64,000 nt of DNA from Rallus limicola. Lineage: Eukaryota > Chordata > Aves > Gruiformes > Rallidae. The stretch lies in NCBI GenBank assembly GCA_022605955.1, contig JAKCOZ010000021.1:17366661-17430660 (forward strand), in the 5' to 3' direction. Position numbers and translations under genes: made by a program. Below, in pieces: positions 11,901 to 23,565 of this stretch. The notes beneath the pieces are model-generated. The model had not been told where the DNA came from. It worked only from the letters and a program-made list of their open reading frames with translations, and made no database searches. Each line of letters begins with the position of its first letter. The first letter of the stretch is position 1.

Positions 11901-14900
11901 GGCGAACTATTGGTCAAGGTAAGGAGAATGGAGGGTGGGGAATGGGTTTTGGCAGTTCCTTGTCCTGTGACTTTGGCTTTTGCTTTGGCAGGCTATGCGG
12001 GCAGCATCGGTGGGACACTGCGACCTGTGCGAGCGCATCGAGAAGGTGAAGCCATCATCTCTGTATCAGGCTAGTCATGCAGCTTGTGCGTTTGTGTTGG
12101 GTTTGTCTCACGTGGTGTGCCTGGGTGTTTTGGTGGTGGAAAGTGTAGCGTGCTGCCCTTAGTTTTGTTGCAAGGCAGGGGATTTTGGAAATCTGCTCTT
12201 GGAATTCATTCTAATACGCAGTGGGGACCGGGTTATGAATGTGTATCATTGGGAGAGTAGAACGCAGAAGAACTGGCACGTAAGTGGGTGCGTCTGCAGC
12301 GGATCGGTCGTCCCTTGTGCACCAGGCGCTGAACCGTGACAATGAGCAACAAATGGAATTCCCCACCTGATGTGCAGTCGCTTCGGACTGATGGCAGGCT
12401 GCAGCTGTGTGCTGGTAGGTATGGCACTCGCGGTCATTCGCACGCTTGCTGTCAAGCGTGTGGTTGCGCTCTCCCTTGCTCTCAAGCACGCTCTCTTTTC
12501 CACACTTTTCTCTTTCGGTCCCCCATTCTCTTGCCCGCTGCTTGTAGGCCCAATACAGCGACTGGAACCCTGACGCTGTTCTGAGTCTTAACTGTGTTCC
12601 TGAGGGTTGGCAAGCCCTGGTCCCACCAAAGCACCTAATTGGACATGCCTCAGGAGTTAAGCCCAGCCGCCCCCAGCCACCCAGAGCAATCTGAGGTGGG
12701 TTGGAACGCAAGGGGGTTTAACCTCTGCCAAATTAGTCTACCTGGTGGTGGATTGTGACAGCCATCTGCCTCGGGATCGTAGGGCTTGCCGTGCGCCGTC
12801 TTGGACTGATGGCCCATTGCAGTTGCTGCAGCTTGGCTGGCTCTGATTTAGGTGGGTGTCAGCCGGTGTAGCCAGGGTGGTGGGCAGTTAGCATGGCTAA
12901 CTGTGTGTGTGTGTGAAATGTTTTTATTCCAAACCTAAGAGCTGAGACTTGAGTAAACCTTCTACAACAAACGCAGCCAGGGGATTTTCAGTTGATCTTC
13001 TGCTGGCCCAGTAGTTTCTTTGTCTCCTGCTGCTGGCTGCACTGAGAGTTGACTGTTGTGACTGCACGCCTCTGCCAGCCATGTGATGGCAGCGGGGAGA
13101 GTTGCTTAAGTGTCCTGACCACTCCGTGCCCCGTGCTAAACAGCAGCATAAGCTCTGGAACTGTGCAGCGACGAGATGGCATCCGGGGGACTTGCCTCGG
13201 CGTGGCCACCCTTATGTGACGGAGCTAAGGCGAACTATTGGTCAAGGTAAAGAGAATGGAGGGTGGGGAATGGGTTTTGGCAGTTCCTTGTCCTGTGACT
13301 CTGGCTTTTGCTTTGGCAGGCTATGCGGGCAGCATCGGTGGGACACTGCGACCTGTGCGAGCGCATCGAGAAGGTGAAGCCATCGTCTCTGTATCAGGCT
13401 TGTGCGTTTGTGTTGGGTTTGTCTCACGTGGTGTGCCTGGGTGTTTTGGTGGAGGAAAGTGTAGCGTGCTGTCCTTAGTTTTGTTGCAAGGCAGGGGATT
13501 TTGGAAATCAGCTCTTGGAATTCATTCTAATACGCAGTGGGGACCTGGTTATGAATCTGTATAGGTGTGTGAGGTAACCTCATGCATCTGTATCATTGGA
13601 GCGAGTAGAACGCAGAAGAACTGGCACGTAAGTGGGTGCGTCTGCAGCGGATCGGCTGTCCCCTGTGCACCCAGCGCTGAACTGTGACAACTAGCAACAA
13701 ATGGAATTCCCCACCTGGTGTGCAGTCACTTCGACTGATGGCGGGCTGCAGCTGTGTGATGGAAGGTATGGCAGTCGCAGTCATTCGCACGCTTGCTGTC
13801 AAGCGTGTGGTTGCGGTCTCCCTTGCTCTCAAGCACGCTCTCTTTTCCACACTTTTCTCTTTCGGTCCCCCATTCTCTTGCCCGCTGCCAGTTGGCACAA
13901 TACAGCGACTGGAACCCTGACACTGTTCTGAGTCTTAACTGTGTTCCTGAAGGTTGGGAAGCCCTGGTCCCACCAAAGCACCTAATTGGACATGCCTCAG
14001 GAGTTAAGCCCAGCCGCCCCCAGCCACCCAGAGCAATCTGAGGTGGGTTGGAACGCAAGGGGGTTTAACCTCTGCCAAATTAGTCTACCTGGTGGTGGAT
14101 TGCGACAGTCATCTGCCTCGGGATCGTGGGGCTTGCCGTTCGCCGTCATGGACTGATGGCCCATTGCAGTTGCTACAGCTCTCCGTGCCCCGCGCTATAC
14201 AGCAACATAAGCTCTGGAACTGTGCAGCGATGAGATGGCATCCGGGGGACTTGCCTCGGCGTGGCCACCCCTATGTGACGGACCTAAGGCGAACTATTGG
14301 TCAAGGTAGGAGAATGGAGGGTGGGGAATGGGTTTTGGCAGTTCCTTGTCCTGTGACTCTGGCTTTTGCTTTGGCAGGCTATGCGGGCAGCATCGGTGGG
14401 ACACTGCGACCTGTGCGAGCGCATCGAGAAGGTGAAGCCATCGTCTCTGTATCAGGCTTGTGCGTTTGTGTTGGGTTTGTCTCACGTGGTGTGCCTGGGT
14501 GTTTTGGTGGAGGAAAGTGTAGCGTGCTGTCCTTAGTTTTGTTGAAAGGCAGGGGATTTTGGGAATCAGCTCTTGGAATTCATTCTAATATGCAATGGGG
14601 ACCGGGTAATGAATCTGTATCATTGGAGAGAGTAGAACGCAGAAGAACTGGCACGTAAGTGGGTGCGTCTGCAGCGGATCGGTCGTCCCCTGTGCACCCA
14701 GCGCTGAACTGTGACAACTAGCAACAAATGGAATTCCCCACCTGGTGTGCAGTCACTTCGACTGATGGCGGGCTGCAGCTGTGTGATGGAAGGTATGGCA
14801 GTCGCAGTCATTCGCACGCTTGCTGTCAAGCGTGTGGTTGCGCTCTCCCTTGCTCTCAAGCACGCTCTCTTTTCCACACTTTTCTCTTTCGGTCCCCCAT

Positions 14901-17900
14901 TCTCTTGCCCGCTGCTAGTTGGCCCAATACAGCGACTGGAACCCTGACGCTGTTCTGAGTCTTAACTGTGTTCCTGAAGGTTGGGAAGCCCTGGTCCCAC
15001 CAAAGCACCTAATTGGACATGCCTCAGGAGTTAAGCCCAGCCGCCCCCAGCCACCCAGAGCAATCTGAGGTGGGTTGGAACGCAAGGGGGTTTAACCTCT
15101 GCCAAATTAGTCTACCTGGTGGTGGATTGTGACAGCCATCTGCCTCGGGATCGTAGGGCTTGCCGTGCGCCGTCTTGGACTGATGGCCCATTGCAGTTGC
15201 TGCAGCTTGGCTGGCTCTGATTTAGGTGGGTGTCAGCCGGTGTAGCCAGGGTTGTGGGCAGTTAGCATGGCTAACTGTGTGTGTGTGAAATGTTTTTTTT
15301 CCAAAGCTAAGAGCTGAGACGTGAGTAAACCTTCTACAACAAACGCAGCCAGGGGATTTTCAGTTGATCTTCTGCTGGCCCAGTAGTTTCTTTGTCTCCT
15401 GCTGCTGGCTGCACTGAGAGTTGACTGTTGTGACTGCACGCCTCTGCCCGCCATGGGATGGCAGCGGGGAGAGTTGCTTAAGTGCCCTGACCTTTCCGTG
15501 CCCCGCGCTAAACAGCACCATAAGCTCTGGAACTGTGCAGCGACCAAATGGCATCCGGGGGACTTGCCTCGGCGTGGCCACACCTATGTGACGGAGCTAA
15601 GGCGAACTATTGGTCAAGGTAGGAGATTGAGGGTGGGGAATGGGTTTTGGCAGTTCCTTGTCCTGTGACTTTGGCTTTTGCTTTGGAAGGCTATGCGGGC
15701 AGCATCGGTGGGACACTGCGACCTGTGCGAGCGCATCGAGAAGGTGAAGCCATCGTCTCTGTATCAGGCTAGTCATGCAGCTTGTGCGTTTGTGTTGGGT
15801 TTGTCTCACGTGGTGTGCCTGGGTGTTTTGGTGGTGGAAAGTGTAGCATGCTGTCCTTAGTTTTGTTGCAAGGCAGGGGATTTTGGGAATCAGCTCTTGG
15901 AATTCATTCTAATATGCAATGGGGACCGGGTAATGAATCTGTATCATTGGAGAGAGTAGAACGCAGAAGAACTGGCACGTAAGTGGGTGCGTCTGCAGCG
16001 GATCGGCTGTCCCCTGTGCACCCAGCGCTGAACTGTGACAACTAGCAACAAATGGAATTCCCCACCTGGTGTGCAGTCACTTCGACTGATGGCGGGCTGC
16101 AGCTGTGTGATGGAAGGTATGGCAGTCGCAGTCATTCGTACGCTTGTTGTCAAGCGTGTGGTTGCGCTCTCCCTTGCTCTCAAGCACGCTCTCTTTTCCA
16201 CACTTTTCTCTTTCGGTCCCCCATTCTCTTGCCCGCTGCTTGTAGGCCCAATACAGCGACTGGAACCCTGACGCTGTTCTGAGTCTTAACTGTGTTCCTG
16301 AGGGTTGGCAAGCCCTGGTCCCACCAAAGCACCTAATTGGACATGCCTCAGGAGTTAAGCCCAGCCGCCCCCAGCCACCCAGAGCAATCTGAGGTGGGTT
16401 GGAACGCAAGGGGGTTTAACCTCTGCCAAATTAGTCTACCTGGTGGTGGATTGTGACAGCCATCTGCCTCGGGATCGTAGGGCTTGCCGTGCGCCGTCTT
16501 GGACTGATGGCCCATTGCAGTTGCTACAGCTCTCCGTGCCCCACGCTAAAAAGCAACATAAGCTCTGGAACTGTGCAGCGACCAGATGGCATCCGGGGGA
16601 CTTGCCTCGGCGTGGCCACCCCTATGTGACGGAGCTAAGGCGAACTATTGGTCAAGGTAAAGAGAATGGAGAGTGGGGAATGGGTTTTGGCAGTTCCTTG
16701 TCCTGTGACTTTAGCTTTTGCTTTGGCAGGCTATGCGGGCAGCATCAGTGGGACACTGCGACCTGTGCGAGCGCATCGAGAAGGTGAAGCCATAGTCTCT
16801 GTATCAGGCTAGTCATGCAGCTTGTGCGTTTGTGTTGGGTTTGTCTCACGTGGTGTGCCTGGGTGTTTTGGTGGTGGAAAGTGTAGCGTGCTGTCCTTAG
16901 TTTTGTTGCAAGGCAGGGGATTTTGGGAATCAGCTCTTGGAATTCATTCTAATACGCAGTGGGGACCTGGTTATGAATCTGTATAGGTGTGTGAGGTAAC
17001 CTCATGCATCTGTATCATTGGAGCGAGTAGAACGCAGAAGAACTGGCACGTAAGTGGGTGCGTCTGCAGCGGATCGGTCGTCCCTTGTGCACCAGGCGCT
17101 GAACCGTGACAATGAGCAACAAATGGAATTCCCCACCTGATGTGCAGTCGCTTCGGACTGATGGCAGGCTGCAGCTGTGTGCTGGTAGGTATGGCAGTCG
17201 CGGTCATTCGCACGCTTGCTGTCAAGCGTGTGGTTGCGCTCTCCCTTGCTCTCAAGCACGCTCTCTTTTCTACACTTTTCTCTTTCGGTCCCCCATTCTC
17301 TTGCCCGCTACTAGTTGGCCCAATACAGCGACTGGAACCCTGACGCTGTTCTGAGTCTTAACTGTGTTCCTGAGGGTTGGCAAGCCCTGGTCCCAAAAAA
17401 GCACCTAATTGGACATGCCTCAGGAGTTAAGCCCAGCCGCCCCCAGCCACCCAGAGCAATCTGAGGTGGGTTGGAACGCAAGGGGGTTTAACCTCTGCCA
17501 AATTAGTCTACCTGGTGGTGGATTGTGACGGCCATCTGCCTCGGGATCGTAGGGCTTGCCGTGCGCCGTCTTGGACTGATGGCCCATTGCAGTTGCTGCA
17601 GCTCTCCGTGCCCCGCGCTAAACAGCAACATAAGCTCTGGAACTGTGCAGCGACCAGATGGCATCCGGGGGACTTGTCTCGGCGTGGCCACCCCTATGTG
17701 ACGGACCTAAGGCGAACTATTGGTCAAGGTAGGAGAATTGAGAGTGGGGAATGGGTTTTGGCAGTTCCTTGTCCTGTGACTCTGGCTTTTGCTTTGGCAG
17801 GCTATGCGGGCAGCATCGGTGGGACACTGCGACCTGTGCGAGCACATCGAGAAAATGAAGCCATCGTCTCTGTATCAGGCTAGTCATGCAGCTTGTGCGT

Positions 17901-20900
17901 TTGTGTTGGGCTTGTCTCACGTGGTGTGCCTGGGTGTTTTGGTGGTGGAAAGTGTAGCGTGCTGTCCTTAGTTTTGTTGCAAGGCAGGGGATTTTGGGAA
18001 TCAGCTCTTGGAATTCATTCTAATACGCAGTGGAGACCGGGTAATGAATCTGTATCATTGGAGCGAGTAGAACGCAGAAGAACTGGCACGTAAGTGGGTG
18101 CGTCTGCAGCGGATCGGTCGTCCCCTGTGCACCCAGCGCTGAACTGTGACAACTAGCAACAAATGGAATTCCCCACCTGGTGTGCAGTCACTTCGACTGA
18201 TGGCGGGCTGCAGCTGTGTGATGGGAGGTATGGCAGTCGCAGTCATTTGCACGCTTGCTGTCAAGCGTGTGGTTGCGCTCTCCCTTCCTCTCAAGCACGC
18301 TCTCTTTTCCACACTTTTCTCTTTCGGTCCCCCATTCTCTTGCCCGCTGCTTGTAGGCCCAATACAGTGACTGGAACCCTGACGCTGTTCTGAGTCTTAA
18401 CTGTGTTCCTGAGGGTTGGCAAGCCCTGGTCCCACCAAAGAACCTAATTGGACATGCCTCAGGAGTTAAGCCCAGCCGCCCCCAGCCACCCAGAGCAATC
18501 TGAGGTGGGTTGGAACGCAAGGGGGTTTAACCTTTGCCAAATTAGTCTACCTGGTGGTGGATTGTGACAGCCATCTGCCTCGGGATCGTAGGGCTTGCCG
18601 TGCGCCGTCTTGGACTGATGGCCCATTGCAGTTGCTGCAGCTCTCCGTGCCCCGCGCTAAACAGCAACATAAGCTCTGGAACTGTGCAGCGACCAGATGG
18701 CATCCGGGGGACTTGTCTCGGCATGGCCACCCCTATGTTACGGAGCTAAGGCGAACTATTGGTCAAGGTAGGAGAATGGAGAGTGGGGAATGGGTTTTGG
18801 CAGTTCCTTGTCCTGTGACTTTGGCTTTTGCTTTGGCAGGCTATGCGGGCAGCATCGGAGGGACACTGCGACCTGTGCGAGCGCATTGAGAAGGTGAAGC
18901 CATCGTCTCTGTATCAGGCTAGTCATGCAGCTTGTGCGTTTGTGTTGGGTTTGTCTCACGTGGTGTGCCTGGGTGTTTTGGTGGTGGAAAGTGTAGCGTG
19001 CTGTCCTTAGTTTTGTTGAAAGGCAGGGGATTTTGGGAATCAGCTCTTGGAATTCATTCTAATACGCAGTGGGGACCGGGTTATGAATCTGTATAGGTGT
19101 GTGAGGTAACCTCATGCATCTGTATCTTTGGAGCGAGTAGAACGCAGAAGAACTGGCACGTAAGTGGGTGCGTCTGCAGCGGATCGGTCGTCCCCTGTGC
19201 ACCCAGCGCTGAACTGTGACAACTAGCAACAAATGGAATTCCCCACCTGGTGTGCAGTCACTTCGACTGATGGCGGGCTGCAGCTGTGTGATGGAAGGTA
19301 TGGCAGTCGCAGTCATTTGCACGCTTGCTGTCAAGCGTGTGGTTGCGCTCTCCCTTGCTCTCAAGCACGCTCTCTTTTCCACACTTTTCTCTTTCGGTCC
19401 CCCATTCTCTTGCCCGCTGCTTGTAGGCCCAATACAGCGACTGGAACCCTGACGCTGTTCTGAGTCTTAACTGTGTTCCTGAGGGTTGGCAAGCCCTGGT
19501 CCCACCAAAGCACCTAATTGGACATGCCTCAGGAGTTAAGCCCAGCCGCCCCCAGCCACCCAGAGCAATCTGAGGTGGGTTGGAACGCAAGGGGGTTTAA
19601 CCTCTGCCAAATTAGTCTACCTGGTGGTGGATTGTGACAGCCATCTGCCTCGGGATCGTAGGGCTTGCCGTGCGCCGTCTTGGACTGATGGCCCATTGCA
19701 GTTGCTGCAGCTTGGCTGGCTCTGATTTAGGTGGGTGTCAGCCGGTGTAGCCAGGGTGGTGGGCAGTTAGCATGGCTAACTGTGTGTGTGTGAAATGTTT
19801 TTTTTCCAAAGCTAAGAGCTGAGACGTGAGTAAACCTTCTACAACAAACGCAGCCAGGGGATTTTCAGTTGATCTTCTGCTGGCCCAGTAGTTTCTTTGT
19901 CTCCTGCTGCTGGCTGCACTGAGAGTTGACTGTTGTGACTGCACGCCTCTGCCCGACATGGGATGGCAGCGGGGAGAGTTGCTTAAGTGCCCTGACCTTT
20001 CCGTGCCCCGCGCTAAACAGCACCATAAGCTCTGGAACTGTGCAGCGACGAGATGGCATCCGGGGGACTTGCCTCGGCGTGGCCACCCCTATGTGACGGA
20101 GCTAAGGCGAACTATTGGTCAAGGTAAGGAGAATGGAGGGTGGGGAATGGGTTTTGGCAGTTCCTTGTCCTGTGACTTTGGCTTTTGCTTTGGCAGGCTA
20201 TGCGGGCAGCATCAGTGGGACACTGCGACCTGTGCGAGCACATCGAGAAGGTGAAGCCATCATCTCTGTATCAGGCTAGTCATGCAGCTTGTGCGTTTGT
20301 GTTGGGTTTGTCTCACGTGGTGTGCCTGGGTGTTTTGGTGGTGTAAAGTGTAGCGTGCTGTCCTTAGTTTTGTTGCAAGGCAGGGTATTTTGGAAATCAG
20401 CTCTTGGAATTCATTCTAATACGCAGTGTGGACCGGGTTATGAATCTGTATCTTTGGAGAGAGTAGAACGCAGAAGAACTGGCACGTAAGTGGGTGCGTC
20501 TGCAGCGGATCGGTCGTCCCCTGTGCACCCAGCGCTGAACTGTGACAACTAGCAACAAATGGAATTCCCCACCTGATGTGCAGTCGCTTCGGACTGATCC
20601 GGGCTGCAGCTGTGTACTGGTAGGTATTGCAGTCGCAGTCATTCGCACGCTTGCTTTCAAGCGTGTGGTTGCGCTCTCCCTTGCTCTCAAGCACGCTCTC
20701 TTTTCCACACTTTTCTCTTTCGGTCCCCCATTCTCTTGCCCGCTGCTTGTAGGCCCAATACAGCGACTGGAACCCTGACGCTGTTCTGAGTCTTAACTGT
20801 GTTCCTGAGGGTTGGCAAGCCCTGGTCCCACCAAAGCACCTAATTGGACATGCCTCAGGAGTTAAGCCCAGCCGCCCCCAGCCACCCAGAGCAATCTGAG

Positions 20901-21036
20901 GTGGGTTGGAACGCAAGGGGGTTTAACCTCTGCCAAATTAGTCTACCTGGTGGTGGATTGTGACAGCCATCTGCCTCGGGATCGTAGGGCTTGCCGTGCG
21001 CCGTCTTGGACTGATGGCCCATTGCAGTTGCTACAG

Positions 21037-23565
21037 ATGTTATTGTTGTGATGTAGTTGTGTGCCAGAATGTGTGGACAGGTTGTTGGTGTTTGTGAGTT
21101 GATATAGATATAGTGTACACTGAAGATCGTTCATGGTTGTAGTTTTAATTTTTTACTGTATTTGTCTTGTTAAGTCTAGGTACAATATTTGAGAACTTTT
21201 TTGTCATTGCAGAGCTCTTGTTGTTTTTCAGGTTAATGGAGAGATATCAGTCTGTCTTGTTCAGGTGGTAGTGTCGTAAGTGCATTTTAAGGAATATTAT
21301 CATGATTTATTTTGGTAGAGCATAAGATATGTTAATTTTTCTGTGTGTTTTAGTAGCATTGGATACGATATTTCAGTGTTTATAAGCCCTGTAAAGTGTC
21401 TGTTTGAAGAGAGAAAGATCATAAAATTACAGTGTTATTAGTTGTAAAATTGAGACATAATACCGTATTTTTTGGTCTTTCTTGAGTGTCAATTTTTTGT
21501 GCAGCTTTGGTGACTTATTTGTAGTAGTCAGAGTTAGACTGTTGTCGTCTTTTCCTGTGTGTCTCAGACATAGGAATGGACCAGAGAAATACCAATACAC
21601 AGCGAGAGATGATAGTGTTTCTTTCTGCTGTTGTGTTTGGCTGTCTGTCTGACTGTCCTGTTTGTGTCTCTTTCTTTCTTTTGTCTTATTACCTAGCAGC
21701 CATATGTCTCACTTACTGGTCTTCATCTGTGTCTTCGTGTCACTGCTGTTTGTTTTTTCCATCTTTTTCTGCCCCCCCCCCCCCCCGGTTTTGTTACGCA
21801 CTCTCTGACCTCCTTTCTCTCTTTCTTTAAAGTAGGGGGAGAGAGAGAGGACTACAGTAACCTTGTCTGTCTGTTTATAAGTGTCACCCCCACATTCACC
21901 CACAATTGTTTGGTTCCCCCATGTTCGTTCTTTGTCTGTGTTACATGCCCCTCCTTGTTTGTTCCTGTCTAGTTTGCCTCCTGGATTTGTCTTCCTGCCC
22001 TCTCTTAGTTTTGTTAGAAATTCCAAAGGTTATATGAAATGACTTAAGGTAGATATGTTAGCGAAGCAATAATTTATTATATGTGCTTGCAAGAATAGGT
22101 GGCCTAATCAAGTAGGCCCAATTTCAGTCAGAGTTTGTGGCAATTTTAACCTAATGGTTTCAGACTGACATAAGGTATATCTCATTTTAATACGAAGGAG
22201 GACAGGTTACAAATATGTATGGCTGTATAAGTCCCAGGAAGTGATTTCCATTAACTCCTCCCAATTGCGTCTGCACAGTGTCTCATGGTCATGGTTGTCA
22301 GGGGGTCTCAGTCATGAAAGTTTCAAGTCTTACTTAAGGTGAACTTTTCCCCCTCCTTCCTCTGGAATGTGTGTAGTTGTAATTGTTGCAGATGGGCACA
22401 GTTAGCCTTGGGATGTTTCCTTCTTATCAGTCCTCCATCAGCTTCCAATTATTCCAGAGCATTAATCAGTCAGAAATAACTACCCTAGAAGGACTGGAGT
22501 TGTTCACGTGACACATTTTTGATGTGCGGTGACCTCTGAAATAACTACTTTGTCACTTAAAAGCCTCCTCTAGTAGGCCCCCCCTTAAACAGGCATCTTG
22601 CTATCAAGCATCCTTTTACTATATTGTATTAGTAAAGTTGGGATTCATGTGAAGTCTTCAACCCTTTTCTATGATTCATTGTCTAAATTTTCTAAATAAC
22701 TGTATCTCTCAAGTACACAGTTCTGTTATCAGAAAGTTTAAATTTTATACATCTTCTAACACAACAGCAAAACTTCTTTAATAGTATTCCCTCTTATATT
22801 ATGTACTCTCTGTTGTATCCTAAATTCTGTAAAAGGATTTCTAGTAAGGCAGCCTTTGTCCTCTACAAAATACAACAAGGCTTTTCTGTTTTTAAAAGCA
22901 ACATTTCCCAGCATTTTCTACAGTTTCTGCCCTCGTCTTAGTGTTCCTCTCTCTTTCCCTCCCCTTTTTCTTTTCCTGACATCTCACCATTGCTGGGGTC
23001 TGTCTTGTTCTGTCATTAGCCGCCCCCCCCCCCCCCCAACTTTGGTCCCCCTGCCCCTTCATCGTCACTTGCCTCTGTAATGTCCCCGCAATTTGTGTTC
23101 CCACCCTATTTATTCCCCCGTTTTTGCCCCTTCACTGTGTTATCCCCTCTTTTCAGTTGCCCTATTCTCTCCTCCCCCAGCTGTGGTCCTTGTCCTCCCT
23201 CCTTTGTGTCCCAGCCATTACCTGGTTTCCTTCCTCTCTGTATTCCACTTTTGTTCATTGGTCTGCTTTGCACCCCTGTGGTGTGTGTCCTCTTCATGGT
23301 CTCCCCTGTTTATGGTGGTGTTCCCTCCATCACCATGCTCTTTTCTTTGTTCCCCTCTTCTTGATTCCTCTTTCTTTGCGTCTTTGCTTTGGCAATAAGT
23401 TTCTTCTACCCCTTTCTTTGGTTCCTCCTTCCTGTAGGTGCTGTACTTATTTGTGCCTCTCCTCTTCCTTGTACCTCCCTCTGTCTCTTAGAATTGAAAG
23501 GGACAAATACCACTGGGACTACTATGAAGTGGAATTTAGTTCTCCACTCTTCTTGACACGGTTTA
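21037..23565. other. Single-copy spacer, T/pyrimidine-rich, no gene seen
   Basis: No repeat unit from either neighbouring array is seen here. The first 500 bp are AT-rich. A pyrimidine-rich stretch with a C15 run at 21772-21786 follows, then AT-rich DNA at about 22030-22850. A long CT-rich stretch with a second C15 run at 23023-23037 completes it. The open frames at 23080-23591 are rich in Leu, Pro, Ser and Phe, as expected of CT-rich DNA, and are not credible genes. A decayed transposable element in the 22.0-22.9 kb part is possible but I cannot name one. Confidence 0.6.

Larger units (their letters stand above)
1..21036 (+). repeat. Tandem array of 1.03-1.36 kb exon-bearing units
   Basis: Eighteen copies of one unit follow each other head to tail. 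The landmark AAATTAGTCTACC occurs at about 1150, 2189, 3513, 4553, 5593, 6908, 7977, 9017, 10332, 11404, 12730, 14077, 15104, 16428, 17500, 18539, 19609 and 20935. Spacings fall in two classes, about 1027-1072 bp (short) and about 1315-1347 bp (long). Copies differ mostly by single bases and small indels. The left edge is cut by the window start. The right edge is sharp at about 21036, where the last unit stops after GTTGCTACAG. Each unit holds splice-like donors and acceptors and a hairpin (separate entries). Short open frames of 60-190 codons occur, but they cross the splice signals and break by indels in some copies, so I do not call proteins. A non-coding, exon-bearing satellite is the best description. 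I do not recognise the family. Confidence 0.93.
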
